Below, one piece after another: positions 11,858-19,923 of a stretch of 33,074 nt of DNA. The notes beneath the pieces were generated by a model. It made no database searches and had not been told where the DNA came from. It was given only the letters and a program-made list of their open reading frames with translations. Both the position numbers and the translations under genes were made by a program. The first letter of the stretch is position 1. Each line of letters begins with the position of its first letter. Source of the stretch: Elusimicrobiales bacterium (GTDB taxonomy: Bacteria > Elusimicrobiota > Elusimicrobia > Elusimicrobiales > Elusimicrobiaceae); the NCBI GenBank assembly GCA_028688475.1, contig JAQTYB010000016.1, positions 1 to 33,074 on the forward strand. Direction: 5' to 3'.

Positions 11858-13363
11858 ATGGCAAAGGAAAGCAAGACGGCAGCCGCACCGGCGGCGCCGC
11901 AGGGTTATAAGGAGTTGGGGCGCGGCGACGCGCCGCTGGATTGTATCGAGGTGCTGCCGCGCCAGTTCCGGCGCGAGTTCAACCCGGCGCGGCTGGCGGA
12001 ATTGGCGGACAGCATCGCCAAGGTCGGCGTGTTGGAGCCGATACTGGTTCGGCCAGGCGAGGAAAACGACGGCTATCACTTTTTCCTTGTGGCGGGAGAG
12101 CGCCGCTATCGCGCGGCGAAAATGGCCGGATGCGCGACCATACCATACCGGCTACTGGAGCTGAACGAGGAACAGGCAATGGAGGTCATGGCGCTGGAGA
12201 ACCTGCACCGCGCGGACCTCGGCCCTGTGGAGGAAGCGCAGGCGTTCAAGACGCTGATTGACCGGGGCGGGCACACCGTCGAGGAACTGGCGAAAAAAGT
12301 AGACAAGAGCGTCGGCTACGTCTACCGCGCAGTGAAGTTGCTGGAACTGCCGGAGGAAATGCTGTCGACAATCTCCGCCGGAACGCTGACGGCGGCGCAC
12401 GGCCACCAACTGCTGCGGGTGCCGGAAAAGCCGCGCGCGGAAATGATTCGGCGCGTCATGCTCCAACCGGAAAGATTAACAGCCGCGTCTTTGGGCGCGA
12501 TGATAGATAGCGAATTGTCTCACAACCTGATTGACGCCATATTCCCGCTCGACGGCGAATACGCGGGGCAACCCGCCTGCTCCAACTGCCCGCACAACTC
12601 AAACAACGAGCCGGCGTTGCTGGCGGACGCGGTAGGCGGCGAGGAAAGCAACTGCATGAACGGCAAATGCTACACCGCCAAAACCAAACGCGCGCAATCG
12701 GACGCCGCCGAAAAGCTCAAAGATAAGCCGGAAAACAAGGGTATGCAGTTCCTCGGCGCGGGGAAAGAGACATGGAGCAATTCCGGCCACGGCTTCAAAG
12801 GCAAGCCGATACTGAAAGACGAGCTGAAAAAGAAACTCGCGAAAGAATTGAAAACCCACCCGGAGAAGTTCGGCGTAGGCTTGAATACGCAATCCGGCGA
12901 GCCGGTCTATACGATTGTGGATGAGGAGTTGGTCGAGCGCGTGGTCGGGAAAAAGAGCAGGACCGACGACACCGATTACGAGCGGATTAACTACATCGGC
13001 GCGGTCATCAAGGCGGAGATGTTAAAAGCCGCATGGGAAAAAGTCAAGAAGCCGGGCGTGGCGGAGTACGTTGAAATGGTGCTAGAGGGCAACCGCGTAA
13101 CGCAATATCACGCGCAGTTGTTCGGCATTAAAAACGACAATCCGAAAACGCTGTCCAAACTCGGCGTTGAGAAACTGGCGAGAATGGCATGGCTTATGTC
13201 CGTCTCCGAGCACTTCGGAATTTCCGACCCGATATTAAAGCGGCTGAAAATCAATCCCGACAAGCTCCGCGCTGAAGCGAAAAAGGCCGCAGGCGCGGAA
13301 TACGACGCGCGGAAAGCCGCCGAAGCCGCAAAGGGTAAAGAACCGGCGGAAGGCTCGAAATAA
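11858..13363 (+). CDS. ParB/Spo0J-like protein with an added zinc motif
   Basis: A 501-aa protein from ATG 11858 (RBS GGAGGGAGGG); the ATG at 11819 is weaker. Residues 28-125 are a ParB-N CTPase-like domain: IEVLPRQFRREF, LADSIAKVGVLEPILVRP, GERRYRA (80-86) and ENLHRADLGPVEEA. An HTH follows (TVEELAKKVDKSVGYVYRAV, 141-160). Then comes a Cys motif (C242, C245, C267, C272: CSNCPHNS ... CMNGKCY) typical of phage and plasmid ParB-like relatives, and a long helical C-terminus ending Ala/Lys-rich. No ParA is nearby, so a partition role is doubtful; DNA-binding regulation or replication is more likely. Confidence 0.85.
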   Translation: MAKESKTAAAPAAPQGYKELGRGDAPLDCIEVLPRQFRREFNPARLAELADSIAKVGVLEPILVRPGEENDGYHFFLVAGERRYRAAKMAGCATIPYRLLELNEEQAMEVMALENLHRADLGPVEEAQAFKTLIDRGGHTVEELAKKVDKSVGYVYRAVKLLELPEEMLSTISAGTLTAAHGHQLLRVPEKPRAEMIRRVMLQPERLTAASLGAMIDSELSHNLIDAIFPLDGEYAGQPACSNCPHNSNNEPALLADAVGGEESNCMNGKCYTAKTKRAQSDAAEKLKDKPENKGMQFLGAGKETWSNSGHGFKGKPILKDELKKKLAKELKTHPEKFGVGLNTQSGEPVYTIVDEELVERVVGKKSRTDDTDYERINYIGAVIKAEMLKAAWEKVKKPGVAEYVEMVLEGNRVTQYHAQLFGIKNDNPKTLSKLGVEKLARMAWLMSVSEHFGISDPILKRLKINPDKLRAEAKKAAGAEYDARKAAEAAKGKEPAEGSK

Positions 13364-13373
13364 AATCACAAAC

Positions 13374-13399
13374 CCCGCCCGGTAATCTCGCCGGGCGGG
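13374..13399 (+). repeat. GC hairpin directly upstream of an RBS
   Basis: CCCGCCCGG (13374-13382) pairs with CCGGGCGGG (13391-13399) around TAATCTCG. No U-tract follows. The RBS (AAGAGG) starts at once after the stem, ahead of ATG 13410. The outer CCCGCC/GGCGGG pairing recurs at 22540 and, in shorter form, at 30428. Confidence 0.7.
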
Positions 13400-13409
13400 A
13401 AGAGGCTAT

Positions 13410-13583
13410 ATGGCTAAAGAAAATCTGGCAGATAAGTTGAAGTCAACAGTGAAGTTAGAATTCGCGTTTATCTCTATGGCTGATATCGAGGCCAGATTGC
13501 GCCGCATCGTTCGCGAGGAATTGGCTAATAAAACAAAAGGCAAAGCTCATGGGAAAAACATTCAAGCGGCGATATCGCAATAG
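13410..13583 (+). CDS. Small helical phage protein
   Basis: A 57-aa protein (MAKENLADKLKSTVKLEFAF ... HGKNIQAAISQ) with RBS AAGAGG after the hairpin. It looks like a charged amphipathic helix (ADIEARLRRIVREEL). Its end overlaps the next gene by 35 nt. No family recognised. Confidence 0.5.
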   Translation: MAKENLADKLKSTVKLEFAFISMADIEARLRRIVREELANKTKGKAHGKNIQAAISQ

Positions 13584-13734
13584 ATACGAGCGGAAGTGGC
13601 TCGAAAAGCAACCTGTGAACGAATTCGACATTCCGCGCAAGATGCCGCCGTCGCAACGGGACGATGCTTTGACGGAAAAACAAAAAGCCGCGCTGGCGGA
13701 AATCCGCAAAATGCGCAGCGCAGCCGAGGTTTGA
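13549..13734 (+). CDS. Small basic phage protein
   Basis: A 61-aa strongly basic protein (MGKTFKRRYRNRYERKWLEK ... TEKQKAALAEIRKMRSAAEV). Its ATG overlaps the preceding gene and its stop is 1 bp from the helicase start. It may be a nucleic-acid-binding accessory protein of the helicase. No known domain. Confidence 0.5.
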   Translation: MGKTFKRRYRNRYERKWLEKQPVNEFDIPRKMPPSQRDDALTEKQKAALAEIRKMRSAAEV

Positions 13735-13735
13735 T

Positions 13736-15334
13736 ATGCAGCAGATAACTCTCAATTTCGCGCAGCCGTTTGACCTGGCGAAGTACGCGATGTTTCTTAA
13801 GTGTAAGCAGTTGCCGGAGTCCAAGCTGAATTACGATTGGGAAACCGACAGCTATAACATCCAGACACATCCGAGATTTGCGCATCTGCTCGGCATGAAA
13901 GCGGAGGGCCGCGCTGCGGCGCAGCAACCGCTTTCGGATTTTCTATTCGACTACCAGCGGTTTATAGTCGCCCGCGCACTGGAGGCGAAACGGTACGCGA
14001 TTTACGCCGATTGCGGCCTCGGCAAGACGGTGATGTTCTTGGAATATGCGCGGCACATCCTGCACAAGACCGGCGGAAAGGTGCTGATATTTTCGCCACT
14101 GCAAATCATTCTGCAAACCATAGAGGAATCGCGCCGGTTCTACGGCGGAAAACTGTCGGTGCACCAACTCAAAACCCGCGCGGAGCTGGTCGCATGGCTT
14201 AACGACGACGCCAGCCCGCACCACCTCGCCATAACCAACTACGAAAAGATGATTGACGGCGAACTGCCGGAACTGAACCGTCTGGCCGGGATGATTGCCG
14301 ACGAAAGCTCAATTTTCAAAACCGGCGGCGGCGTCATAAAGTGGAACATGCTGCATAGCCTCAACGGCAAGAGCGGCATGGCGCCGCTTGGCGTGGAATA
14401 CCGACTGTCCTGCACGGCCACGCCCGCGCCGAACGACATCATGGAGTACGCCTCACAGGCGTCGTTTCTGGGCAAACTGCGAACCGACGGCGAAATACTG
14501 TGGACGTATTTCAGCCGCGACAAGTTCGGCAACTGGCAAATCAAGCCATACGCCAAAGAGGGCTTTTACCGCTTTCTGGCCAGTTGGAGCATCTACATCC
14601 GAAACCCCGCCCACTACGGCTTCACCGACAATTTCAGGGACATCCCCGCGCCGCAATTCCACACGCACGAAATCGCGCAATCGCCGGAGCAGCAGCGCAT
14701 GGAACTTACAATTCGCCGCCACGGCAGCGAGGGCAGCCTATTCGGCGACACCGAACTTGGCGTGGTGAAACGCTCAAAGTTGTCGCAAATCGCAAAGGGA
14801 TTTGTATACCTCAAGGACCATTCCGTCCAGCGCGTGGACTCGCGCAAGCCGGCGGCGGTGGCGGAACTGATTAAGGCGGCGGTGAAATCCGGCTCGCAGG
14901 TGCTGGTCTGGACGGTCTTTGACGAGGAAGGCGAAATCATACTGGAACATCTGCGTAAAGGGCAGGCCGTGAACCTGACGGGCAAGATGTCCGAGGCAGA
15001 GCGCGCGCTGGTGATTGAGGACTTTCGGCACGGCACGCTGCCGGTGCTCATCAGCAAAGCCGGTCTGCTGGGATTCGGCCTGAATTTCCAGTTCTGCGAC
15101 ACGATGATATTTTCCGGCTGGAATGACAGTTATGAGCAGTTCTATCAAGCTATCAAACGCGCCCACCGCTACGGCCAGAAAAAGACGCTACAGGTGCACC
15201 TGCCGGTGATTCCACAACTTGAGGAAGCCATACTGGAAAACGTGTTGCACAAAAAGGGCAATTTCGAGCGCGACGCGCAGGAGCACGAGGACGTATACAA
15301 AAAAATTCTCAAGGACTACGGGGCGATAAAATGA
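13736..15334 (+). CDS. SNF2-family DNA helicase/translocase
   Basis: A 532-aa superfamily 2 protein. Motifs in order: Q-like FDYQRFIVARAL (71-82), Walker A DCGLGKT (Lys97), motif Ia LIFSPLQII, motif II DESS (Asp189, Glu190), motif III LSCTATPAPND, motif IV QVLVWTVFDEE, motif V SKAGLLGFGLNFQ and motif VI QAIKRAHRYGQKK near the C-terminus. The RAHRYGQ form is typical of SNF2 enzymes, which move on double-stranded DNA. It overlaps the following methyltransferase gene by ATGA, and this pairing is common in phages of several hosts. Together they may act in replication or in protection against host restriction. Confidence 0.9.
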   Translation: MQQITLNFAQPFDLAKYAMFLKCKQLPESKLNYDWETDSYNIQTHPRFAHLLGMKAEGRAAAQQPLSDFLFDYQRFIVARALEAKRYAIYADCGLGKTVMFLEYARHILHKTGGKVLIFSPLQIILQTIEESRRFYGGKLSVHQLKTRAELVAWLNDDASPHHLAITNYEKMIDGELPELNRLAGMIADESSIFKTGGGVIKWNMLHSLNGKSGMAPLGVEYRLSCTATPAPNDIMEYASQASFLGKLRTDGEILWTYFSRDKFGNWQIKPYAKEGFYRFLASWSIYIRNPAHYGFTDNFRDIPAPQFHTHEIAQSPEQQRMELTIRRHGSEGSLFGDTELGVVKRSKLSQIAKGFVYLKDHSVQRVDSRKPAAVAELIKAAVKSGSQVLVWTVFDEEGEIILEHLRKGQAVNLTGKMSEAERALVIEDFRHGTLPVLISKAGLLGFGLNFQFCDTMIFSGWNDSYEQFYQAIKRAHRYGQKKTLQVHLPVIPQLEEAILENVLHKKGNFERDAQEHEDVYKKILKDYGAIK

Positions 15335-16251
15335 CGACGACGATTTACAATACCGACTGCATAAAAGGAATGGCAGACAAGCTGGCGGAAAACAGCGTTG
15401 ACCTCGTCGTAACGTCAATACCATTCGGCGCGCTGTTCATGTACAGCGGAAAAAACGAGGACATCGGCAACAACCACGACGATGCCGAGTTTATGGACTG
15501 GTCCAACTTCGGTCTACATATGCGGTTTTGGACGGAGCAGTTGTTGCGCGTGATGAAGCCCGGATGCAACGTCTGTATCCACGTCCAGCAGCTTTTGAAA
15601 TACAAAAACCAGCACGGCTATATGGGCAGGCGCGACTTTCGCGGCGCAGTCATCAACATCATGGAGCGCGGCGGCTTCGAGTGGAAGGGAGAGGTCGCCA
15701 TTCCCAAAAACCCACAGGCAATGGCGCAGCGCATGAACCTTCACTGTCTGCTGTTCATCACCGGAAAAAAGAACGCGCGTCAACTCGCCATGGCGATGAA
15801 CGACTACGTTCTTATTTTCCAAAAGCCGGGCGAATGCGCGAATCCGGTCCCGGCTATCCGCGACGAGAAAATAAATCCCGCCGGCTGGCTTACCACGGAA
15901 GACTGGATAAAGTGGGCGCGCGGCGTCTGGGACGACGTGCACGAGACCGACGTGCTGGACGGCTACCGCTCCGCGCGGGAAAGCGACCAAGAGAAGCACG
16001 TCTGCCCGCTGCAACTGGAAGTCATCCGCCGCTGCATGTTGCTTTACAGCAACCCCGGCGAGCTGGTGCTGGACCCGTTCATGGGCATAGGCTCGGTGGC
16101 GTTCGTCGCGGTGCAAAACAAGCGCAACGCGGTGGGGTTCGAGCTGAAGGAGTCATACTACCAGCAGTGCCTCGCCAACATCGCAAAGGCTGAGCGGGAC
16201 CTGCTGGACGACGCGCCGCTGTTGAATCTTTGCAAGGAGTCCGAAAAATGA
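15331..16251 (+). CDS. Phage DNA methyltransferase (N4/N6 type)
   Basis: A 306-aa enzyme. Motif IV is TSIPFG (28-33), a variant of TSPPY found in a phage-linked group. Motif I, placed C-terminally as in beta-class enzymes, is LDPFMGIGSVAFVA (about 247-260), followed by GFELKESYYQQCLANI. Motif IV and motif I together define an amino-methyltransferase acting on adenine or cytosine N4. The target is unknown. No restriction enzyme is adjacent, so it is an orphan methyltransferase. It is translationally coupled to the SNF2 helicase (ATGA) and to the next small gene (ATGA). Confidence 0.88.
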   Translation: MTTTIYNTDCIKGMADKLAENSVDLVVTSIPFGALFMYSGKNEDIGNNHDDAEFMDWSNFGLHMRFWTEQLLRVMKPGCNVCIHVQQLLKYKNQHGYMGRRDFRGAVINIMERGGFEWKGEVAIPKNPQAMAQRMNLHCLLFITGKKNARQLAMAMNDYVLIFQKPGECANPVPAIRDEKINPAGWLTTEDWIKWARGVWDDVHETDVLDGYRSARESDQEKHVCPLQLEVIRRCMLLYSNPGELVLDPFMGIGSVAFVAVQNKRNAVGFELKESYYQQCLANIAKAERDLLDDAPLLNLCKESEK

Positions 16252-16559
16252 GTGCAACGGATAATTACTGGCGTAACAGGGACGGGAAGGTTTGCCACAT
16301 CAGGACGAAGCGCGGCGGAGTTTCGCTTTGCCCGCAATGTCGGAAGCCGTTGGGCCAGTATTCAGCCCGGATTGATATGCGCGACCCCGCTGAACAGAAC
16401 GCAATCCCGCGCGGACGAAATGAGACGCCGTATGTTGACCGTGTTAAACATGTTTCGACGGCGAATATCGAGGCGGACGTGCATGTCTGGTGCATTCCGA
16501 TATTGCGCGAGCAACTCGGCGAATGCGCCGCCGAAAAGGAGCAGTCGCATGGAAATTAA
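16248..16559 (+). CDS. Small phage protein with Cys pair
   Basis: A 103-aa protein starting at ATG 16248 within the methyltransferase stop (ATGA) and overlapping the RusA start. CHIRTKRGGVSLCPQCRKPL suggests a short zinc ribbon, and further Cys residues are in the C-terminal half (VWCIPILREQLGECAAEKE). No function recognised. It is part of the tightly overlapping recombination/replication block. Confidence 0.55.
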   Translation: MSATDNYWRNRDGKVCHIRTKRGGVSLCPQCRKPLGQYSARIDMRDPAEQNAIPRGRNETPYVDRVKHVSTANIEADVHVWCIPILREQLGECAAEKEQSHGN

Positions 16560-17028
16560 GTTTTTCGTCCCCGCGCCGGAGAACCTGCCCAACCGGTCCG
16601 GCAGAGTGCGCGCCGCTGCGCCGAAAGCGCAGGCAAGGCCGCGCCCGGCATTTCGCGGCGGGTTTTACTCGCCCAAGACCGCATGGCACGGGTATGTGTT
16701 TGCCGCCGCGAGAAAGGCCGCGCCGCCGCAGCCGCTGGACGGGCCGATAGGCGTCAGCATGGTATTTGTCATGCCGCGCGGCGGCGGCCATAAGCACGAC
16801 TACTGGCACACGGTGAAACCGGACAAAGACAATCTGGAGAAAGTGATACTGGACTCCTGCACCCGCGCCCGGATATGGACGGACGACAGCCGGGTCTGCG
16901 CTGGCGGAAGCGTAAAGGTTTACGGCGGTACGCCTGGCGCGTGGGTTGTGGTAACCGACAACCCGCTAAACCACATCCCCGCCTGTCTGGCGGAATTGGA
17001 CGAGATGCGGAATGAGGTTCCATCATGA
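16549..17028 (+). CDS. rusA: RusA-like Holliday junction resolvase
   Basis: A 159-aa protein from ATG 16549 with RBS AAAAGGAG. It carries the RusA signature HTVKPDKDNLEKVILDSC and WTDDSRV, with the catalytic Asp residues (Asp92, Asp94, Asp112, Asp113) visible. RusA dimers cut four-way junctions in phage recombination. The N-terminal part (FFVPAPENLPN) matches the family beta strand, followed by a basic, Ala/Arg-rich insert. It overlaps the previous gene by 11 nt, and the next gene starts within its stop. Confidence 0.9.
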   Translation: MEIKFFVPAPENLPNRSGRVRAAAPKAQARPRPAFRGGFYSPKTAWHGYVFAAARKAAPPQPLDGPIGVSMVFVMPRGGGHKHDYWHTVKPDKDNLEKVILDSCTRARIWTDDSRVCAGGSVKVYGGTPGAWVVVTDNPLNHIPACLAELDEMRNEVPS

Positions 17029-17435
17029 GGTTCGCGCAGGTTGAAAACAGCATGCCGGTTATGCACGATGAAGTCTTCCGTAGACAGTACACCGGTATGA
17101 AAACGTTTACTCTTCCGGTATCTACTCCAAAGTTGGACAAAGCATTACAGGACGCAGTCTGCGCCAGAATGGGCGGATGTGCGCCAATTTCGCCCGCAGG
17201 GGCCTCGTTTTGGCGAAAGTGGGCATGGATAGCCCGCGCGTTCTTTTTGATACTGGCGGGGCTTTATCTGGCGGCGCGCTTGGTTATCCGGCCGCTCACG
17301 GACAAATACATCACGCCGAAGTTTGAAAAAGCCAGTCAGTGTAGGCATTTTGTTCCTCGCGGTGGTCTGTTTTCGAGAGGGACAAATCAACATGTCGGCG
17401 GCCATGTCCAAAAATATCAACAAAATGCTGGATGA
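17025..17435 (+). CDS. Single-pass membrane protein, unknown
   Basis: A 136-aa protein starting in the rusA stop (ATGA). A TM helix lies at about WAWIARAFFLILAGLYLAARL. The N-terminus is soluble (VENSMPVMHDEVFRRQYTGM) and the C-terminus is basic and Gly/His-rich (SRGTNQHVGGHVQKYQQNAG). The last 44 nt overlap the next gene. No family recognised; the extreme C-terminus may not be well conserved. Confidence 0.5.
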   Translation: MRFAQVENSMPVMHDEVFRRQYTGMKTFTLPVSTPKLDKALQDAVCARMGGCAPISPAGASFWRKWAWIARAFFLILAGLYLAARLVIRPLTDKYITPKFEKASQCRHFVPRGGLFSRGTNQHVGGHVQKYQQNAG

Positions 17436-17580
17436 GGCCGAGCATAAAACGGGGATAGCGGACCGTGAGTTCTACGACGGAGTCCGCGCGGCCTGTTTTT
17501 CGGTCTTACGCGCAATGGCAACCCGAATGGCGGGAGAGGTAATCAAAGAGGGCGAAAATACCGACGGAGATAAGGCATGA
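17392..17580 (+). CDS. Small helical phage protein
   Basis: A 62-aa protein from ATG 17392 with RBS GAGAGGGAC (MSAAMSKNINKMLDEAEHKT ... EVIKEGENTDGDKA). A longer frame from TTG 17323 would add a hydrophobic N-terminus but has a poor start. It overlaps the previous gene by 44 nt, and its stop overlaps the replication gene start (ATGA). Helical and acidic. Unknown function. Confidence 0.55.
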   Translation: MSAAMSKNINKMLDEAEHKTGIADREFYDGVRAACFSVLRAMATRMAGEVIKEGENTDGDKA

Positions 17581-18623
17581 CTAAAATTCCCGGCGGATAT
17601 ATCTTGGTGGCGCGTAAAACGTTGGAGAGCGCCGTCATGTCCATGCCGCCGTTGTATCGCAGCATCTGGCTCTGGATATTGCTGAACGCGAATTACGATG
17701 AACGAAACGGACTCAAGCGCGGCCAGCTTCGCGCCAGTATGACCGACATAATAAAATCGTCCAGCTATAAATCCGGCTACCGAACAATTTCACCAACGTA
17801 TAAAGAGGTCCGCTGCGCGCTGGAATTTTTGCGCGGGAAAAGTGCAGGGCAAAGCGGAGGGCACACGGAGGGCAAGGCGGAAGGCAACACGGCGGGCAAG
17901 ATGATTACAACCAAAAGCACATCGGACGGATATATTATCACCGTCGAGAAATACGACTTTTTCCAAGACTTCAAAAATTACGGCGGAGACAACGGAGGGC
18001 AAAGCGAAGGGCAACACGGCGGACGCGCGGAGGGCAAGACGGAGGGCAACATATTAAGGAGAAAGCAGTTAATGAAAGAACGAAGGGGTGAGCGCGCGCG
18101 TGTGAATGTTAATAAAGGGGCGAGACGGCCTGTGGATAACTCCACCCCACCCCCTTCTCAAATCCGGGGAGGGGACCAACTGCCGAAGGACACACTGGCG
18201 GTGGCAGACGCTTTTATCTCCGCGCTGAAGCTGACGCGGCTGGATACGGCGGCGAAACGTGAGATATATGCGCGCGGTATCGCGGCGCAATGCGGCAAGT
18301 TGCTCACGCTGGCAGGCGGGGACGTGGAACTGGCGCGAGCGGCAATCGCGGCAAAATCTGCCGAATACCGGCGCGACGGTAAAAACTGGAAACCGGACTA
18401 TATTGTGCAGGATTTCGCCGAATGGGACGAAAAGAGACAACGCCGCCAGGAAACGGAAAACCGCAGGCAGGCGGAACAGCGGCGCGATGAGCTGGAAGCG
18501 GCGGAACGCGCAAAACAACGCCGCGCCCCCGCCGCACCGCTCCCGCAGGAATGGCACGACCTACGCGCCAAAATGGCAACAGCGGCAAAACTAAAATCAT
18601 TCACCGCCGTAGGGAGGGCATAA
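17577..18623 (+). CDS. Phage replication initiator, lambda O-like, carrying the origin
   Basis: A 348-aa protein. The N-terminus (1-85) is a winged-helix origin-binding domain of the O-like type: GGYILVARKTLESAVMSMPP, then YRSIWLWILLNANYDERNG and GQLRASMTDIIKSSSYKS, followed by TYKEVRCALEFLRGK and later TVEKYDFFQDFKNYGG. Residues 89-108 and 139-158 are tetrapeptide repeats ([ST]xG[KNHQ]) encoded by the DNA iterons described separately. The C-terminal part (200-348) is helical, Arg/Glu-rich and could contact the host helicase loader. Its start overlaps the previous stop, and the stop overlaps the PD-(D/E)XK gene by 1 nt (TAATG). Confidence 0.85.
   Translation: MTKIPGGYILVARKTLESAVMSMPPLYRSIWLWILLNANYDERNGLKRGQLRASMTDIIKSSSYKSGYRTISPTYKEVRCALEFLRGKSAGQSGGHTEGKAEGNTAGKMITTKSTSDGYIITVEKYDFFQDFKNYGGDNGGQSEGQHGGRAEGKTEGNILRRKQLMKERRGERARVNVNKGARRPVDNSTPPPSQIRGGDQLPKDTLAVADAFISALKLTRLDTAAKREIYARGIAAQCGKLLTLAGGDVELARAAIAAKSAEYRRDGKNWKPDYIVQDFAEWDEKRQRRQETENRRQAEQRRDELEAAERAKQRRAPAAPLPQEWHDLRAKMATAAKLKSFTAVGRA
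17841..18050. repeat. Two arrays of five 12-bp iterons inside the replication gene; likely phage origin
   Basis: Array 1 (17841-17900) is five consecutive 12-mers and array 2 (17991-18050) is five more, with consensus RCGGAGGGCAAS. Examples are AGCGGAGGGCAC, ACGGAGGGCAAG and ACGGAGGGCAAC. They flank a 90-bp spacer that is clearly AT-richer. Iterons plus an AT-rich element inside an O-like gene match the layout known for lambdoid origins, where the initiator binds within its own gene. Confidence 0.8.
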
Positions 18624-19450
18624 TGGCTGCAAAAACAATGACGCATGACGAGTTTTTCCAAATCATACAACGCCGGTATCGTTCATCCGGTTGTGTTGTT
18701 TTGCCGGAGGTGCGAGACGGCACAGGTCATTCCACGCGCGGACGCGAAGCAGACGCACTTGTTTTCGGAGTGTGGCCGTCTCGCGGCCTCACCATTCACG
18801 GAATCGAAATAAAGACCCATAGGGGCGACTGGCTACACGAATTGAAACAACCTGAAAAGGCGGAAAGCATCGCGCAGTTCTGCGATTACTGGACAGTCTG
18901 CACTGTTCCGGGCGTAGCCAAAGCTGAAGATATGCCCGCGACATGGGGTTTGTCTGAATTCGACGGGAAAAAATGGAAGGACATAAAGCTGCCGGAAAAA
19001 ATGGAGCCGAAAGAAATCAACCGCACGTTTCTCATGTCGGTGATGCGGAATGTCGAGAAAAATTATGTGCCAAAACATGCCCAGTGCGATATTGAGAAAC
19101 TAGCGGAAGGAAGAGTCCAAGAACTCGTCGCCAGTTTGAAACGAGACCATGCGTATGAAATTTCCAATATAAAAAGTCGCGCGGACAGCGACGCTAAAGC
19201 ACTTGATGAATTCGAGAAAGCGTCAGGCATAGACCTGCGCCGAGGTTGGGGTACGCCTCCGGCGAGATGGGGCGCGGTCGCAAAAATCCTATTGGAGAAG
19301 GATAAACTGGAAACGCTCAAAAGTCTGGTTAATGACGCGCTCAGAATGCGCTCCTTGTCGCAGATTTTAGATAGATACGAACAGGCGGTTTTTAAGGCTC
19401 CTGAAATAGAAACTATGGTTTTCGGAGTGAAGGAGCCGAAAAATGGCTGA
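18623..19450 (+). CDS. PD-(D/E)XK nuclease-like phage protein
   Basis: A 275-aa protein from ATG 18623 (RBS AGGGAGGG). Residues 38-105 carry the nuclease core: RGREADALVFGVWPSRG with Glu42 and Asp44, then IHGIEIKTHRGDWLHELKQP with Glu62-Ile-Lys64, then KAESIAQFCDYWTVCTVPGV. The E/D ... ExK pattern, like MmcB-type and other phage proteins, indicates a nuclease fold. The C-terminal 150 residues are helical and unusual for the short family members. It lies after the replication initiator, so a role in DNA processing is plausible. Confidence 0.75.
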   Translation: MAAKTMTHDEFFQIIQRRYRSSGCVVLPEVRDGTGHSTRGREADALVFGVWPSRGLTIHGIEIKTHRGDWLHELKQPEKAESIAQFCDYWTVCTVPGVAKAEDMPATWGLSEFDGKKWKDIKLPEKMEPKEINRTFLMSVMRNVEKNYVPKHAQCDIEKLAEGRVQELVASLKRDHAYEISNIKSRADSDAKALDEFEKASGIDLRRGWGTPPARWGAVAKILLEKDKLETLKSLVNDALRMRSLSQILDRYEQAVFKAPEIETMVFGVKEPKNG

Positions 19451-19760
19451 CAAACAAAAACCGCCTTTCCCGCGCTGCACGAATAGTGAGTGCAAAAAGG
19501 ATGAAGGCGTGGGGAAACTGCTTTGCCAGCAGCCGGTCTATCTGGATTGCGGCGGAGACGCGCCGGAACTTATGGCGTGGGCAATCATGTGTATAAGTTG
19601 CCAGACGGTGTATGACGTAGCCTTTCACCACCCGCACAACCGCGCCTGCCGCTATACCGTGAACGAGCGTTACGGAATTTCACCGGAGCAGATAAAACAG
19701 GTCTGCGCCAAACGCCAAATGCTTAGGCTGGAGGATTTCACAAAGCTGCGCCGCGCTTGA
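19443..19760 (+). CDS. Small zinc-ribbon protein
   Basis: A 105-aa protein overlapping the previous gene by 8 nt. Cys pairs: CTNSEC, the lone Cys in YLDCGG, and CISCQTVYDV, likely a zinc ribbon. The C-terminal half (RYTVNERYGISPEQIKQVCA) is helical. It is one of several small Cys-rich proteins in this early region. Function unknown. Confidence 0.6.
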   Translation: MADKQKPPFPRCTNSECKKDEGVGKLLCQQPVYLDCGGDAPELMAWAIMCISCQTVYDVAFHHPHNRACRYTVNERYGISPEQIKQVCAKRQMLRLEDFTKLRRA

Positions 19761-19767
19761 GAGGATT

Positions 19768-19923
19768 ATGACAAAAACGGTTCTGATTCAAATTGCATTC
19801 TGGCACGTCGAGGTGCCGGAAAAAACAGCGGCGGTCATCTGCGCCGTCGCGCTGATGGTGATGTTCGCGATAATCATCGGTATTTTCCAAAACGGATTTG
19901 AGGAGGGGCACGATGGGCATTAA
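19768..19923 (+). CDS. 51-aa single-pass membrane protein
   Basis: ATG 19768 has RBS GAGAGGA. The protein begins MTKTVLIQIAFWHVEVPEKT and has one strong TM helix (AAVICAVALMVMFAIIIGIF). Its last codons overlap the next gene start at 19913. Short phage membrane proteins of this type may be exclusion or host-takeover factors, but no family is recognised. Confidence 0.6.
   Translation: MTKTVLIQIAFWHVEVPEKTAAVICAVALMVMFAIIIGIFQNGFEEGHDGH

Noticed and set aside
17841-18050. CRISPR-like array in the replication gene
   Set aside because: Repeats are 12 bp, directly tandem without spacers and in frame with the protein. This is an iteron array, not CRISPR.
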